DNA of 64,000 bases from Hoskinsella mucinilytica (lineage in GTDB: Bacteria > Bacillota_I > Bacilli_A > Erysipelotrichales > Erysipelotrichaceae), in assembly GCF_045223415.1 (NCBI RefSeq), contig NZ_JBEQZJ010000017.1, forward strand, positions 13,205 through 77,204, given 5' to 3'. Of this stretch, positions 24,514 through 32,569 are shown one piece after another. The notes below the pieces were generated by a model. The model ran no database searches. It saw only the letters and a list, made by a program, of their open reading frames with translations, and was not told the DNA's origin. The position numbers and the translations under genes were made by a program. The first letter of the stretch is position 1. Each line of letters opens with the position of its first letter.

Positions 24514-24691
24514 AATCCCGTTTATTTTTTCCTTTTGATAATGGCGCATCACAGGCTTTGAGGATCAGATCATCAATGCAGTCGTAATTCTTCTTTGCCT
24601 CAATCTGATGTGTCTTGAGCATAGAGAGTGCATTTAGAATGATCCTTCGCTCCATGTCAGTAACCGTGATATTATAACAGGGTTCTTTCAT
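24500..24691 (-). CDS. Small helical protein before the coupling-protein gene, 63 aa
   Basis: A 63-residue soluble protein (MERRIILNALSMLKTHQIEA, then KKNYDCIDDLILKACDAP). It lies between the ArdC-like gene and virD4, overlapping the latter by at least 14 bases, so its translation probably carries over to virD4. Similar small genes occupy this place in Tn1549-like elements. Function unknown. Confidence 0.6.
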   Translation of the reverse strand: MKEPCYNITVTDMERRIILNALSMLKTHQIEAKKNYDCIDDLILKACDAPLSKGKNKRDYETR

Positions 24692-24697
24692 AAGCTG

Positions 24698-25612
24698 CTA
24701 TCTCGAAAATTCAGAATGTTCATTCTGCTTTTCCGTATGTTCCTGCTGTTTGGTATAGATTCCACGTTCCATACGATCTGATACGCTTTTATATAACCCT
24801 TTTATATCTTCTAACTCTCCTTTGACTTCACGTTGATCTAGTCCTTCAAAGTATTCACCGGTATGCTGCATAAAGGATTCATCACAACCTTTCATGCCAT
24901 ACTTTTGACAAATGACATAGGATGCACTAGCCACCATGAATGCACTATCTTCTCGATCGATGCCCATTTTTGCGCATTCAGCAGTGCAGTATTCTCTAAC
25001 CAGACCGGTTATCATCTCATTTGGTTCAAGACCAGCTTTTACATAGATTTTCTTTACATCATCTGCATAATACACTGGACTTGGTATATCGGATTCAACC
25101 GTGACAATTTCAGGTTTGATAAGTGTTCCATGCATCAAAGCAGCGATAATTTCTTTATCACTGTATTTTGGATCTGGAACGATAATGGATTTTCCATTCA
25201 ACTGTGAAATATCATAGACATTCTTAGGATTATAATTGACACCGATCGTTCCATCACGACGTATATAATCCCTTCCCGGTTCTAGAATTTGAATACCCTT
25301 ATCTTTTTCTGTTGGTCGAATATATTTATTATTTTTTCGCCAACCAATATCATCTTTTAACAATTTCACATCTGGATTCTGCGCCATGACTAGCAGCACA
25401 TTCGTCACCTGATAATCAAGTCGTGCCTGCAGGTCAAGATATGTCTTATAGCTTTCTGGGCTTCCCACGGCTTTCAAGGTCTGCTCATTTGCCATACTGA
25501 ACAAAGTAGTTCTCCATTCCTTCATTTTCTCGGCATACTCCTCTTTAGATAGGCGAGGTGCCTTTTCTTTTTTAGGTTGCTCCTCATTCAATACATCATA
25601 TAATTCGCTCAT
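24698..25612 (-). CDS. ArdC N-terminal-like protein, 304 aa
   Basis: Central region with FSMANEQTLKAVGSPESYKT, NVLLVMAQNPD and PGRDYIRRDGTIGVNYNPKN resembles the ssDNA-binding N-terminal domain of ArdC-type antirestriction proteins (DUF1738-like), which protect or coat transferred DNA. The C-terminal 100 residues are helical without known motifs; no HExxH metalloprotease site is visible. The start overlaps the pcfB stop by four bases. The domain assignment is moderate. Confidence 0.6.
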   Translation of the reverse strand: MSELYDVLNEEQPKKEKAPRLSKEEYAEKMKEWRTTLFSMANEQTLKAVGSPESYKTYLDLQARLDYQVTNVLLVMAQNPDVKLLKDDIGWRKNNKYIRPTEKDKGIQILEPGRDYIRRDGTIGVNYNPKNVYDISQLNGKSIIVPDPKYSDKEIIAALMHGTLIKPEIVTVESDIPSPVYYADDVKKIYVKAGLEPNEMITGLVREYCTAECAKMGIDREDSAFMVASASYVICQKYGMKGCDESFMQHTGEYFEGLDQREVKGELEDIKGLYKSVSDRMERGIYTKQQEHTEKQNEHSEFSR

Positions 25613-26382
25613 CGTGTTCTCTCCTTTTTCTTAGATTTTCCTTTTCCATTTTTATGACTATTAAATTTTTGATTACGTGCTTTACTTCGCTGTTTATTGG
25701 CAGCGATTCGTTGTTCACGTTCCGACTTGATCTCCTTCAATTCCTTTCTGACGGATGATCGTTCAGAAGTATCCTCTGCGACGTTTGCTTTCCTTGAGAT
25801 ATGCTCGGACGGAACGTCGCTCGTTTTCTGTGTCCGAGCTATTGAGGGGTTTTCTTTTTCAACTTGTTTCGTTGAAGTCATAAGAGAATCAATCAAGTCA
25901 TCATGTTCTTTATCACTCATGACAGGCACATCCTGTAGTGGCTGACTTGCTCTTTCCGATAGGATGGACTCTCGCATCGCCTTGGTATCAATCGTCGCAA
26001 GTTCAAACTTATCAACGATTCGACTAATCTTGGAAGCATCCTCTGCCCGCACCATGATGTCACAAATTCCATCGGTGTTGTTTTTTTCCTTCAGCACAGA
26101 ATATAAAACACCATATCGCTTCGCCTCCTGACAGAAGGTCTTTAGATCTTCATGACGAATTGCAAATACTTTCAACTCCTTGCCTGACTGCAGCATAGAA
26201 TTTAATCTTGTTGCTCCTTTTACTTTCTTTTTGTCATTCAGCATAGCATATAATGTTGCGGCTAATGACTTTGTAGCAGTACCACCAATCTTTAAGGCAA
26301 TGTTAGCTGCAACTTCAATCCCCTGTAAGGACATCCTTACCACCTGATCGGCTGTTTCTCCGCCTGCGTTCATCTGATTCAC
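25609..26382 (-). CDS. PcfB-family relaxosome accessory protein (DUF3801)
   Basis: A 257-residue protein with the DUF3801 core in its first 140 residues (LKIGGTATKSLAATLYAMLN, FAIRHEDLKTFCQEAKRYGV, VDKFELATIDTKA) and a strongly basic tail (KQRSKARNQK, KGKSKKKERTR). In plasmid pCF10 PcfB helps recruit the relaxase complex to the coupling protein. The ATG is preceded by CAAAGGAGTGTGAATCAG and, further up, by a structured leader ending in an intrinsic terminator (26388-26580). It heads the operon running down to the CHAP gene. Confidence 0.88.
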   Translation of the reverse strand: MNQMNAGGETADQVVRMSLQGIEVAANIALKIGGTATKSLAATLYAMLNDKKKVKGATRLNSMLQSGKELKVFAIRHEDLKTFCQEAKRYGVLYSVLKEKNNTDGICDIMVRAEDASKISRIVDKFELATIDTKAMRESILSERASQPLQDVPVMSDKEHDDLIDSLMTSTKQVEKENPSIARTQKTSDVPSEHISRKANVAEDTSERSSVRKELKEIKSEREQRIAANKQRSKARNQKFNSHKNGKGKSKKKERTR

Positions 26383-26387
26383 ACTCC

Positions 26388-26580
26388 TTTGTTTTGAATC
26401 TATCTAAATGAAAAAAAGACACAATAATGTTAGTTATTGTGCCTCAAATATTGTATTTCAGATATAGAAAGGATATAGGCCCGCATCAATCTGCACATCC
26501 AACCTCAAGCGGTCAGAAACCTATATCCATAGAGAGTATACTCTCTTTCTATTCATAATATACCATATTCAATTTTAAAA
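26388..26580 (-). ncRNA. Structured leader with terminator upstream of pcfB (candidate attenuator RNA)
   Basis: On the minus strand this 190-base interval contains, in order: a 16-bp palindrome (26531-26546, AGAGAGTATACTCTCT), a hairpin closed by GGATATAGG/CCTATATCC with an inner CCGC/GCGG pairing and a conserved loop, then a second hairpin CACAATAA/TTATTGTG followed by seven T, just before the pcfB ribosome site. An intrinsic terminator in front of a conjugation operon suggests transcription attenuation. A diverged copy at 53973-54140 keeps the first hairpin and the loop best, as expected for selected structure. No known RNA class is recognised. Confidence 0.55.
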
Positions 26581-26589
26581 TGCAAATAT

Positions 26590-27162
26590 TTATACTTGTA
26601 TAACATTGTTTTTTATAAGAAGATAAAACTCATTTTTATCATCTGAAAAAGATCGTCTTATGACGCTGCATAAATTATCAACGAACTGTATCCCGGCCTC
26701 GTCAAAGGAATTTCTCGGCTGAATAGAAATAACATTTTCATTTAATTGGATTGAATGAATTATCTTATTTTCAAAATCATTCTTATTAAAGGCATCAAAT
26801 ATTATTTCAATATCATACGGAATAGATAGAACAATATTATTTAATAATTTAATATATTGTTCCTCTTTTAGGTTCTGATTGAAAACATCTTCTTTTTTTA
26901 CATAACAAGAGTATATGATTTGATTCTCTAATTTTATGATTTCTTTTAGCATTAACCGCTTAATTCTTTGAAATTCACGATCTAGGATAACTGACTTAAA
27001 TTCGTTATATATCTTTTCTTTATGCTTTGCATTTAAATTCATTGAATTAATTTTCTTCTTAAACCTTTTATAAGACATATCTACATTCTGTTTAGAGGCA
27101 ACAAGTAGTCCTGTTACAATGAAATAGTTTTCATTTTCTGTTTCATCAACATATAAGATCAT
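26590..27162 (-). CDS. DUF3800-family protein (RNase H-like fold)
   Basis: A 190-residue protein beginning MILYVDETENENYFIVTGLL, with AKHKEKIYNEFKS, IIFDAFNKND and FDEAGIQFVDNLCSVIRRSF near the end. These are the DUF3800 landmarks, with acidic residues (Asp6, Glu7, and Asp in FDAF and FDEAG) placed as in RNase H-like nucleases. DUF3800 proteins often lie in mobile elements and near defence genes; some are proposed to act in phage defence. It sits between the relaxase and the pcfB leader. More AT-rich than its neighbours, so it may be a later insertion. Confidence 0.8.
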   Translation of the reverse strand: MILYVDETENENYFIVTGLLVASKQNVDMSYKRFKKKINSMNLNAKHKEKIYNEFKSVILDREFQRIKRLMLKEIIKLENQIIYSCYVKKEDVFNQNLKEEQYIKLLNNIVLSIPYDIEIIFDAFNKNDFENKIIHSIQLNENVISIQPRNSFDEAGIQFVDNLCSVIRRSFSDDKNEFYLLIKNNVIQV

Positions 27163-27199
27163 CTCACTACCTCCTCATAGATATAAATTATACAATATT

Positions 27200-28558
27200 T
27201 CATTTCTCATTTAAACTTAATTCTACTTTTTTTGATTCTTTTGTTTCATTGCTTTCTTTGACCTTATGAAGTTTGTCTTTCATAACAATACTTCTATTCT
27301 TTACACCCTCATAAAGCACCACCTCCTTTCGTAGCGATTTGATTTGCGCAGACAGATATGCGACATCCTGTTGCAGTTTCTCCTTGCTGTCCGGATTACA
27401 ACAGCGCCGGATCTTGTTGTAGACACATCTTCTTTCTTTGACTAATCCATCAAGACATGTTGTCACTTTGCTTACTTTCTGCTCCAGTTCATCCAGTGTA
27501 TCGATTTTGTTCTTACAGAGCAGTGTAGTTTCCTGCGTAATCTGATCCATATAACGCAAATCCTCCTTTAAAAGATAATGCACCCTTTTTTTATTCAGTG
27601 CGTTCTTGGGTAGTATCCCCATGCAGTACATATAATGGAAATACAAAGCACGGAAACCTGTCAGCTTCCGTGCTTTTGTAATATCGCCTTTGTAATAATA
27701 TTTTTTTGGTTCAGTTTTTTGAACAGACTCCCACTTGATAATGGAATTTGTTAATATCAGTTCCTTGATATTCTCCTCAGTATAATATTCATCATTGCTA
27801 AGACTTCTTAATCTAACAAAACGTTCCTTCGTTGGTGGTCTTACCGCTATATGCTTCCCGTATTTGATTTCATACCCCTGTGCTTCAAGATTCTGGAAGA
27901 ACTGTTTCATCGTCATGGATTTGTTGATAGCATAATCGACATCTTCCCTTATAGCACTTCTCCATGTTGGACGATGTTGTTTTTCAGCCTGCCACTCCGC
28001 ATAATGCATGGATTTCTTTTTGGGATTTTCTATAACGCTCAATTGATACTTGCGGCACAAATCATCTGACAGCTTGCGAATCTTCTTGTAATTTTCCTTA
28101 TTGTCATAATACTTCAAGCCATCCTTGAACGAAACGGAGTTGATTACAAAGTGATTATGATAATGTGCTTTATCAAGATGAGTTGATACCAGCACTTCAA
28201 AACGATCTCCCCACATTGCCTGTGCCAATTCAATGCCTATTTTATGTGCAGTTTCTGCGTCAACCTCTCCGGGAGCAAAAGACTGATAGGCATGATAGGC
28301 GAGAATACCATCAGTTTTGTGATAGGCTTTCTTTGTAATCATCATATCCTGTAGAGCAGTAGCCATGGAGCAGTTAATGCCACTGACGTATAATTGCTTT
28401 TCTGTTTTTAGATCCTGCGTGGTGTAGCTGATAACTTGATTCAAGCCATTGTAATGATAATCACTTTCACTAACAGTATTTGTTTTCTCCGGATTGGAAA
28501 TGTAGTCAAGCACTCGTTTTAGATTATCGTTGACATCCCATATGCTAGTCGTTGCCAT
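27200..28558 (-). CDS. MobA/VirD2-type relaxase
   Basis: A 452-residue conjugative relaxase (Relaxase/Mobilisation domain, MOBP). The three-His metal motif is HLDKAHYHNHFVINSVSF; the catalytic tyrosine is probably one of the N-terminal tyrosines in YISNPEKT or YHYNGLNQ. The C-terminal half is helical and basic. The gene overlaps mobC by 14 bases. The enzyme would nick oriT, probably the inverted repeats just upstream of mobC, and pilot the strand into the recipient. Confidence 0.93.
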   Translation of the reverse strand: MATTSIWDVNDNLKRVLDYISNPEKTNTVSESDYHYNGLNQVISYTTQDLKTEKQLYVSGINCSMATALQDMMITKKAYHKTDGILAYHAYQSFAPGEVDAETAHKIGIELAQAMWGDRFEVLVSTHLDKAHYHNHFVINSVSFKDGLKYYDNKENYKKIRKLSDDLCRKYQLSVIENPKKKSMHYAEWQAEKQHRPTWRSAIREDVDYAINKSMTMKQFFQNLEAQGYEIKYGKHIAVRPPTKERFVRLRSLSNDEYYTEENIKELILTNSIIKWESVQKTEPKKYYYKGDITKARKLTGFRALYFHYMYCMGILPKNALNKKRVHYLLKEDLRYMDQITQETTLLCKNKIDTLDELEQKVSKVTTCLDGLVKERRCVYNKIRRCCNPDSKEKLQQDVAYLSAQIKSLRKEVVLYEGVKNRSIVMKDKLHKVKESNETKESKKVELSLNEK

Positions 28559-28895
28559 CTTTGCACTCCTTTGGTAAATAAATTTGTTCTCTTATCTGAA
28601 GTATACTTTTATTCAATTTCTCAATATCCTTTTTATAACGAACAATATCTATACTGCCGGTCTTATTAGCAATCATAACTAACTGATTTAGGTTGTTACC
28701 AATTTTTCGTAATTGATTGATCATTTCAATAAAGTCCTGTGTTGGCTTCGGTCGTGGTAATCTATTTTGAACAAGGTTATATAGATATGCCTGTTGTGTC
28801 ATGCCACATAAATGGACAGAGGAGAGGAACCTTTCATATTCTTCATCGTTTAAAGCTAATTCAATTCTATGTGTTCGTGTTCTATGAGTTCTCAT
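28545..28895 (-). CDS. MobC-family relaxosome protein
   Basis: A 116-residue protein starting with the basic stretch MRTHRTRTHRIELALNDEEY, a ribbon-helix-helix-like start, and ending in the MobC helix INQLRKIGNNLNQLVMIANK. MobC proteins bind beside nic and help the relaxase open the DNA. Its position directly before the relaxase and after the candidate oriT is typical. Confidence 0.9.
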   Translation of the reverse strand: MRTHRTRTHRIELALNDEEYERFLSSVHLCGMTQQAYLYNLVQNRLPRPKPTQDFIEMINQLRKIGNNLNQLVMIANKTGSIDIVRYKKDIEKLNKSILQIREQIYLPKECKDGND

Positions 28896-28920
28896 GACTC
28901 ACTCCTTTCAAAAGCGGGGT

Positions 28921-28975
28921 ATTAGGGGACACCCTAACAAGCGAATTTGGGTCCGGGCAAATTCAGTGCTTGCTA
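28921..28975. other. Candidate origin of transfer (oriT)
   Basis: Just upstream of mobC two inverted repeats lie side by side: TTAGGG/CCCTAA with a four-base loop (28922-28937), and GAATTTG/CAAATTC (28943-28949 and 28958-28964) around GGTCCGGG. A GC-rich, repeat-bearing non-coding segment beside mobC-relaxase is the usual place of oriT. The exact nic site cannot be read from sequence alone. Confidence 0.6.
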
Positions 28976-29006
28976 CAGTACAAGACATAAAGATACCTTT
29001 CATGAT

Positions 29007-29654
29007 TTAACAATGCTCAAGTTGTTTTGAAGATTTCTTTTCATGGTGTAGGGTTTCTTTATGAATGTCATGAAGCTGTTTGGCTGTGACTTCCTGAAAT
29101 GGTGTATCACAATCCACAATGAAATATTTCTGTGTGCTTTTCTTATTGTAAATTGCTTGGTGCTCATTTTTTATATCCTGTAAAGCCTGCCGAAAGGTAT
29201 TAAATTTCATAAAGATCCAGTCGTCAAAGCGCAAAACAATATAATCATTATTGATATTTTCCATCTCATCCAATCTCAATCCCTGATTGTTTGAGTAATC
29301 ATAACTTGTTTTTTGTGCCTCGGTTGCCCATAAGGTATCCTTTTCTTTTCTTAACACAAGAAAGCATTTATCATTGTTTGGATCAGTAATTCCATAAAAA
29401 TTATCTTGATCCATATCGCATATACTAAAGGTAAAACAATCCTTGATCGTCAGTAATTCATCATAGGGACTTCCTTGCTCTAATACAGTTTTTCCAATCT
29501 CAATATCAACATGATCAATATGATTTTCATTCCATTCTAATTTATTTTCATTGTAAAACTGACACCCTTTATGATAGGCTTCATCTCTTGATCCTGCTTC
29601 TATCAGAACAGTTTGTTCTCGCAATTCTTCAAATATAACTTCATATTTTTTCAT
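29007..29654 (-). CDS. DpnD/PcfM-like N-terminus, 215-aa accessory protein
   Basis: The first 45 residues (KKYEVIFEELREQTVLIEAG, then SRDEAYHKG) match the small DpnD/PcfM-type beta fold. The rest is acidic and soluble with CFTFSICDMDQDNFYG and YFIVDCDTPF. It lies upstream of the oriT-mobC region and downstream of a small coiled-coil gene. Such proteins are common, uncharacterised passengers of Tn1549-like elements. Confidence 0.6.
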   Translation of the reverse strand: MKKYEVIFEELREQTVLIEAGSRDEAYHKGCQFYNENKLEWNENHIDHVDIEIGKTVLEQGSPYDELLTIKDCFTFSICDMDQDNFYGITDPNNDKCFLVLRKEKDTLWATEAQKTSYDYSNNQGLRLDEMENINNDYIVLRFDDWIFMKFNTFRQALQDIKNEHQAIYNKKSTQKYFIVDCDTPFQEVTAKQLHDIHKETLHHEKKSSKQLEHC

Positions 29655-29665
29655 AAACCTGCTCC

Positions 29666-29857
29666 TTAATTATCTAACTTTTCAAAGAAAACCTTTGTAC
29701 TTTGTTCCAGCTTTTCATACTGAACTCTTAAATTATTTAAATCTTTTAGTTTCACATTGAGCTGAGTAATCTCGTGATCCAATTCATTCCTTTTCTCAGT
29801 TTTCAAAACTTTTTGTTGCTCTAATTTTTGCATTTCTCGTTCTATTTTTTTAATCAT
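29666..29857 (-). CDS. Small coiled-coil protein (DUF4315-like), 63 aa
   Basis: Almost entirely heptad-rich (KIEREMQKLEQQKVLKTEKR, then ELDHEITQLNVKLKDL), ending VFFEKLDN. DUF4315 proteins of this size and pattern occur in the same place in Tn1549-like elements. AGGAGGAATC lies before the ATG. Eleven bases separate it from the next gene. Probably a small oligomerising partner; its function is unknown. Confidence 0.65.
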   Translation of the reverse strand: MIKKIEREMQKLEQQKVLKTEKRNELDHEITQLNVKLKDLNNLRVQYEKLEQSTKVFFEKLDN

Positions 29858-29883
29858 AATGCATGATTCCTCCTTAATCTGTA

Positions 29884-29917
29884 TAAAAAAAGAAGCGATT
29901 CACATAGAAATCACTCC
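29884..29917 (-). terminator. Intrinsic terminator between DUF2798-like and DUF4315-like genes
   Basis: On the minus strand GGAGTGATT pairs with AATCGCTTC (nine pairs, two of them G-U) around a short loop and is followed by seven T. It separates the membrane-protein gene at 29996 from the genes leading to mobC. Confidence 0.75.
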
Positions 29918-29995
29918 TCTTTGACTAATACTATTTTGTGTATACTGCAACTGAAATTTTCTTCATTCTCATAGTTCAAAATCCGAAATATATAT

Positions 29996-30484
29996 CTATT
30001 TTTCAGTTTTCTCTTTTGCTAAATGTATTTTTAAAATAATAAATCTAGCTATTGGCTGTGCAATACAAAGTTCAACAAAAAAGGATATGGCGAAGTTCCT
30101 AGGCCATTTATAAAAAAACATTGTAATCGGTTCTAATGTTATTGAACGTGTACCTATCCATGTCCCAATTACTGTCAAAAAAATGGACATCAATAAAACA
30201 GTACACAAAATATTGATAATGATTTGCGAACGAAAACTATCTTCTTTTGATACAATCATTGTTGTCATTTTTTCAGCTGGCAAATATGTCAATAAGACAA
30301 TTACAATAACACTCATCCAAATGAAAGGAAGTACGCTCATTACATCCGCCCATACATAGAGATGAAATCCTGCTTCAAAACAGGTAATAATAGGAGCAAT
30401 AATATTTACTGATATAATTGATAATACTCCCATAAAAATGGCAAATTCCTTTTTGTTGCGTGGTAATTTCATATAAAATTCCAT
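29996..30484 (-). CDS. DUF2798-like membrane protein
   Basis: A 162-residue protein with four hydrophobic segments (about 12-35, 42-65, 92-112 and 128-150) and the start FYMKLPRNKKEFAIFMGVLS, typical of DUF2798 proteins. GAAGGAGGAACTATT precedes the ATG at 30484; the frame is open to 30520 without a site. It has its own promoter and an intrinsic terminator inside its leader (30501-30598), and a terminator behind it, so it is an independent cassette within the ICE. DUF2798 genes are often controlled by a TetR-type regulator, but none is seen here. Confidence 0.75.
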   Translation of the reverse strand: MEFYMKLPRNKKEFAIFMGVLSIISVNIIAPIITCFEAGFHLYVWADVMSVLPFIWMSVIVIVLLTYLPAEKMTTMIVSKEDSFRSQIIINILCTVLLMSIFLTVIGTWIGTRSITLEPITMFFYKWPRNFAISFFVELCIAQPIARFIILKIHLAKEKTEK

Positions 30485-30500
30485 AATAGTTCCTCCTTCA

Positions 30501-30598
30501 AAAAAACAGCATGAAATCATATGATTTCATGCTGATCCATTATACGCACAATTTTCTTTGCACGTGTGATTATATCATTATTTTGAAAGAAAATTCAA
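30501..30598 (-). promoter_or_regulatory. Promoter plus 28-bp perfect palindrome/terminator in the DUF2798 leader
   Basis: On the minus strand TTGAAT (30598-30593), an 18-base spacer and TATAAT (30574-30569) form a near-consensus promoter. About 35 bases on lies a perfect 28-bp palindrome (30507-30534; half-site CAGCATGAAATCAT), which as RNA makes a hairpin followed by seven T, immediately before the ribosome site of the gene at 30484. It can be an operator, an attenuator, or the terminator of the primase operon. Confidence 0.7.
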
Positions 30599-30618
30599 GT
30601 TTAAATTCTATTTTTTGG

Positions 30619-31572
30619 TTAACGCTCTTGGTACTTCATTCTTTTTTTTATTTTATTCTGTAACAAAAGATTAACATCTTTTGCAGTATTTGGTCTTTCA
30701 TCCAATACCTCATATTTTTCACTTAGGTGATACATAATTTTCTTTGTTGTATCGTGACCTGCCTTATCGTTATCTAAATGAAGATGCAGTTCTTTGATTT
30801 GAGGATTTCTTTTTAAGAAAGATTTTAATGCGATTGGTATCATAGATTCTTCTAGGTTTTTATCCTTTAACAATGTAGATGCTCCCGAAATTGCAAGATA
30901 GTTTTCTGATTTGTAATCCCTATGTGCCTGCTTCAATAATGTCATATAGGATAGTAAGTCTATTGCTGATTCAAAAACGTGTAGGGAATCATTGTTTTCA
31001 TTTACAAGTGAGAAACCATAGCTTTTATCACTTCCCCACACATCTTTTTTCATATCACCAGTTAATGATCTTTTGCAAGCAAAGCGAGGATAATGATGCT
31101 CGTCATATCCTACAAAGACAATGCAATGCTCTTTTGATTCCTGATAAAACAATCGCTGTCCATGGCAGTATTCCACGATGGTTCTATCAATGCAACGTTC
31201 ATTTGTTAAATAAGCAATTGCATCATTATCATTCTCTGCAGGATAAGGCAAACGAAATTTTTTGGTTTGTCTTTCTCTTTGATTATGTTGTAAAGGCTCT
31301 TTTAAATCTATTAGACTTTTGATATGCATAGCCGCATCACGAAAACTCATATTTTCAATCTTAATCAAAAAATCAAGTGCAGTCTTCCCTCCAATCCCTG
31401 ATGACCAATGCATCCATAATCCATGCGACATATGCAGTGATGTATGCGACTTTGTTGTGTAATCCACATGTCCATTTTTTACTAGATCCTGTGGTTCATA
31501 GTTTTTAAAGTAAGTCAGTAAATCTAATTCTCTTATCCTTTTCATATCACTTTCGGGTATCTTCTTGCTCAT
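30619..31572 (-). CDS. Toprim-domain primase-like protein (DUF3991/TraC type)
   Basis: A 317-residue protein. The N-terminus has a zinc-finger-like/DUF3991 region (LLTYFKNYEPQDLVKNG, then SHGLWMHWSSGIGGKTALDF). The C-terminal Toprim part includes SLHVFESAIDLLSYMTLLKQ, LAISGASTLL and ELHLHLDNDKAGHDTTKKI, with the Glu and DxD residues of the family. It would prime synthesis on transferred single strands or lagging-strand replication of the circular ICE. GAGGTGCTAAT precedes the ATG at 31572. It follows the helicase gene directly. Confidence 0.88.
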   Translation of the reverse strand: MSKKIPESDMKRIRELDLLTYFKNYEPQDLVKNGHVDYTTKSHTSLHMSHGLWMHWSSGIGGKTALDFLIKIENMSFRDAAMHIKSLIDLKEPLQHNQRERQTKKFRLPYPAENDNDAIAYLTNERCIDRTIVEYCHGQRLFYQESKEHCIVFVGYDEHHYPRFACKRSLTGDMKKDVWGSDKSYGFSLVNENNDSLHVFESAIDLLSYMTLLKQAHRDYKSENYLAISGASTLLKDKNLEESMIPIALKSFLKRNPQIKELHLHLDNDKAGHDTTKKIMYHLSEKYEVLDERPNTAKDVNLLLQNKIKKRMKYQER

Positions 31573-31637
31573 ATTAGCACCTCTTTTCATAACAAAAAGG
31601 ACTCCAATACTATGAAGCCCTCAATATTTTACTTTGA

Positions 31638-32456
31638 TTAACGTATCCTTTCATTACGTTTTTCTATACTGTCATCCGGCTCATCATCAACAAAGACAGT
31701 GCTAGGATCATTCTTATTCCCTATATCCAATTCCTTGTTTAATTCTGATAGTCTTTTCGTTTTTTCTTTTAATTCCTCCTCTTTTTCAAAAGGACGATCG
31801 ATTTCCTCTTTTGCATTTCCTAACTGTTTTTTCACATCTTCAAGTAGTGCTTCTTCTGTTTTTAGCTTATCAGGATAGGAATTCAAAAGATTATCAATAC
31901 GTTTCAGATTTCCATAAACATCATTACCTAATTCAACGGCATAGGATGCTTGCTTCCTCAGTGTTAATATAAAAATCGTATTGAAAGCATCATAGGAAAG
32001 AAGCATTTGGAATCCTCGATATTCTCCTATCATTCTCTGTTCCGTTGACTCCATTTTTTTGCACATCAATAACAGAGCATTACCTGCCTGCTCCTTTTCA
32101 TCATAATGAATACTGTTAATTGTCATCCCAGAAAATTCTTCAACTGGTTTAAGTGTGACTATATCATTTTTAAGAGCGCTTATATTTTCTTCCAATACAG
32201 ATATTTTTTGAGGATAGTACTCCATGATTCTATCTTCTAAATCATAGCGTTCTGAGAGGTAATTAGCCTTCGCCATTTTCAGCTTACTGACCTGTATATC
32301 CAGATCCATCTTCTCTTTTATCTTAGGATTGCCACTGGCCAATGCTTTGATTTCTGCATAGGAAAGAGTCGCATCATCAATATCCTCGGCAGATCGTACT
32401 GGACTTTTTGATGTCATAATCTGTGAAATAAACTTTTGTTTGCCCTCAACAAGCTG
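31638..32456 (-). CDS. 3' exon of the methylase/helicase gene (C-terminal 272 residues)
   Basis: The reading frame of the giant helicase gene resumes at 32456 after the group II intron: the exon begins with codons for QLVEGKQKFISQIMTSKSPV and continues through the helical C-terminal region (SYAEIKALASGNPKIKEKMD) to a stop. Joined to the 5' exon at 34783 the frame is preserved (TAT then CAG). Without splicing this part would have no good start codon, and the upstream part would end after a few intron codons. The C-terminal coiled coil is typical of the Tn1549-family helicase. Confidence 0.88.
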   Translation of the reverse strand, partial: QLVEGKQKFISQIMTSKSPVRSAEDIDDATLSYAEIKALASGNPKIKEKMDLDIQVSKLKMAKANYLSERYDLEDRIMEYYPQKISVLEENISALKNDIVTLKPVEEFSGMTINSIHYDEKEQAGNALLLMCKKMESTEQRMIGEYRGFQMLLSYDAFNTIFILTLRKQASYAVELGNDVYGNLKRIDNLLNSYPDKLKTEEALLEDVKKQLGNAKEEIDRPFEKEEELKEKTKRLSELNKELDIGNKNDPSTVFVDDEPDDSIEKRNERIR

Positions 32457-32497
32457 GTCGGGTAAGAAAGCAACATTACTGTTGCTCCCTCCCCAAA

Positions 32498-32531
32498 GAA
32501 CCGTACGTGAGAGTTTCCCCTCATACGGCTC
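32498..32531 (-). ncRNA. Group II intron domain V
   Basis: A 34-nucleotide hairpin starting GAGCCGTATGAGGGGAAACT and ending CACGTACGGTTC on the minus strand: the catalytic triad region, tetraloop-type loop and bulge are as expected for domain V, the most conserved part of group II introns. It is followed by domain VI and the 3' splice site 40 bases on. Confidence 0.95.
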
Positions 32532-32569
32532 AAGCTTTTATAAGGTCTTATCTTTTTTAAAGACCCGGC

